Assembly (NCBI GenBank): GCA_027858795.1
Contig: JAQICF010000046.1
Coordinates: forward strand, 1 to 6,746
Source: Candidatus Delongbacteria bacterium
Lineage (GTDB): Bacteria; Delongbacteria; UBA4055
Direction of reading: 5' to 3'
Length of the DNA: 6,746 nt
Shown here: in pieces, positions 5,605 through 6,746 of the stretch
How positions within the stretch are numbered: the stretch's first letter is position 1
Layout: each line of letters opens with the position of its first letter
Notes under the pieces: generated by a model
What the model was told of the DNA's origin: nothing
The model's input: only the letters and a program-made list of their open reading frames with translations
Database searches by the model: none
Position numbers and translations under genes: made by a program

Positions 5605-6638
5605 TATACCTTCAATGGTAACGATATTTTTTTTCCTAATCGTGCACTTTCATAAATCGCTTTTATGATCTCGAGAGATTTACGCCCGCATCTTCCATCT
5701 GTTTCAGGCTCTGTTTTACCTAATAATGCATCAACTACATTCATATAATAAGGTAAATGCCCAAAACCATAAACACTTTTAGGCTCGTAGTTAGATTCCT
5801 CGACTAATTTATCATCATCATCATACTCTGAAAATTCCCATTTTTCGATCTTATTTATAGCAATTCCACCAATTTTAACGGTTCCTTTCTCACCAAGAAT
5901 AGTAATTGAACCTTCAAAGTTCTTTGGATAAGTTAACATTGTAACATTTATGGTACCAATAACTCCATTACGGAATTTTAAAATTGCACTTCCTGTATCT
6001 TCAGCTTCTATTTTTCTTTCCATGGTAGCAGTTTCGGCCATCACAGATTCGACCTCACCGATCATCCAGTATAAAGAATCTATGTAATGACTTGCTTGAT
6101 TCATGAATGCACCACCATCAAATTCCCAGGTACCTCTCCATTTTGCAAGGTCATAATATGCTTGAGGTCTTTGCCACATAACATTGGATTGAACCATAAA
6201 TATTTTACCAAATCGACCTTTGTCTATAGCTCTTTTCAATAATTGCATCGTTGTATTTAATCTATTTTGCTTTACTACGAATAATCTAACATCATTATCA
6301 TCACAAGCATTCACAAGAGCATCTGCTGAAGCAAGATCAATTGCCATTGGTTTTTCTGTGACTACATGATAACCTTTATTTGCAGCTTCAATACCCATCG
6401 CAGGATGTAATCCACTTGGTGTACAAATAAGTACTCCATCCAATTCTTCACTATCAAGCATTTCAGTGTAGTTCGTATAATATTTTTTGATATTATATTC
6501 TTTTGCAGATTCAATTGCTCTTTCTTCTATCTTGTCACAGCAAGCGACTATTTCTGCTTCGGGTATTTCTGCAATGGATTTAAAATGATTTTTTGAAATT
6601 CTTCCACAACCGACTAAACCAAATTTGATTCTTTTCAT
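5604..6638 (-). CDS. Gfo/Idh/MocA-family sugar-nucleotide dehydrogenase (WlbA/WbpB-like)
   Basis: The 344-residue cytoplasmic oxidoreductase has an N-terminal Rossmann domain with FGLVGCGRISKNH (6-18; GxGxxxxNH), CCDK (33-36) and ICTPSGLHP (71-79). EKPMAID (95-101) carries the conserved lysine K96. The C-terminal alpha/beta domain contains KWRGTWEFDGGAFMNQASHYIDSLYW (166-191) with the likely catalytic His184 and Asp187. A GHLPYYMNVVDALLG segment at 293-307 is common in nucleotide-sugar members. Homologues of this type in polysaccharide loci are usually annotated as UDP-N-acetyl-2-amino-2-deoxyglucuronate 3-dehydrogenases (WlbA/WbpB). That is the step before 3-amination and WbpD-type acetylation, and a WbpD-type gene lies in this cluster. 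The family is certain; the substrate is inferred. The start is fixed by a strong AGGAAGGA ribosome binding site (6652-6645). It is probably the first gene of the transcription unit or close to it. An acidic Asp4-Lys stretch (273-277) comes from a short CAT-type trinucleotide run and looks like a surface loop. Confidence 0.88.
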   Translation of the reverse strand: MKRIKFGLVGCGRISKNHFKSIAEIPEAEIVACCDKIEERAIESAKEYNIKKYYTNYTEMLDSEELDGVLICTPSGLHPAMGIEAANKGYHVVTEKPMAIDLASADALVNACDDNDVRLFVVKQNRLNTTMQLLKRAIDKGRFGKIFMVQSNVMWQRPQAYYDLAKWRGTWEFDGGAFMNQASHYIDSLYWMIGEVESVMAETATMERKIEAEDTGSAILKFRNGVIGTINVTMLTYPKNFEGSITILGEKGTVKIGGIAINKIEKWEFSEYDDDDKLVEESNYEPKSVYGFGHLPYYMNVVDALLGKTEPETDGRCGRKSLEIIKAIYESARLGKKISLPLKV

Positions 6639-6670
6639 TATTTTCCTTCCTTAAATACATATTTACTTTC

Positions 6671-6699
6671 ATTATAAGCTAACTTTGATAATATAACAT
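6671..6699 (-). promoter_or_regulatory. Possible promoter for the operon
   Basis: On the minus strand a perfect TATAAT (6676-6671) lies 17 bases after ATGTTA (6699-6694), a 3-of-6 match to the -35 consensus. This would start transcription about 26 bases before the dehydrogenase ATG. The surrounding DNA is very A+T-rich, so a chance match is quite possible, and an upstream gene may also feed this operon. Confidence 0.35.
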
Positions 6700-6746
6700 T
6701 TTTTATAAAATAATGCATTTTATTTTTTTCTTGATTTATTTTGGGG

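Noticed and set aside
5811..5826. CAT-type trinucleotide run encoding Asp4-Lys in the dehydrogenase
   Set aside because: Only about four units; an acidic loop of this length is unremarkable and the enterokinase-like DDDDK is coincidental.
6690..6735. Weak hairpin around ATGCAT followed by a T-run, possible plus-strand terminator
   Set aside because: The stem is short, A+T-only outside the centre and interrupted by mismatches, and no plus-strand gene precedes it in the window.

Overview
The window is an A+T-rich stretch of a bacterial surface-polysaccharide or glycoconjugate locus. All six recognisable genes lie on the minus strand, so transcription runs right to left. Most starts have a Shine-Dalgarno sequence, and the gene set is typical of the variable sugar-nucleotide part of a capsule, exopolysaccharide, O-antigen or protein-glycosylation cluster. 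The low G+C content, the protein style and the many small palindromic repeats would fit a lineage of the wider FCB assemblage (Ignavibacteria, Cloacimonadota or similar). I cannot fix the phylum from this sequence.

In transcription order the genes are: a Gfo/Idh/MocA sugar-nucleotide dehydrogenase (6638-5604); a PglE-like PLP aminotransferase (5519-4374); a full-length membrane PglF/WbpM/CapD-type UDP-GlcNAc 4,6-dehydratase (4218-2452); a WbaP/WcaJ-type polyprenyl-phosphate sugar-1-phosphate transferase (2228-804); a WbpD/WlbB-type hexapeptide N-acetyltransferase (800-237); and the first 74 codons of an RmlB-like NAD-dependent sugar-nucleotide dehydratase/epimerase, cut off by the window edge (224-1). 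A possible promoter lies just upstream of the first gene. The last three genes are tightly coupled, with gaps of 3 and 12 bp. The first three gaps are looser (84, 155 and 223 bp), and each holds palindromic repeats.

The dehydratase and aminotransferase together should convert UDP-GlcNAc to the 4-amino-4,6-dideoxy sugar UDP-QuiNAc4N, the bacillosamine route. The phosphotransferase would load the first sugar phosphate onto undecaprenyl phosphate. The 3-dehydrogenase-like oxidoreductase and the WbpD-like acetyltransferase instead resemble enzymes of 2,3-diacetamido uronic acid or 3-acetamido sugar pathways. The segment therefore looks like a mosaic of two amino-sugar routes, or one unusual route, with the missing steps outside the window.

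The most striking non-coding feature is a set of four small hairpins, each with CGTAG (core GTAG) at its 5' foot. This is the hallmark of REP elements mobilised by RAYT (IS200-like) transposases. Their stem sequences fall into at least three types. Three of the four are enclosed by an outer pair of complementary arms that differ in sequence from copy to copy. The fourth forms the 3' end of the aminotransferase gene and encodes its last eight residues and part of its stop codon. A fifth palindrome of the TCATTGCGAG type lies in the same gap as two of them.
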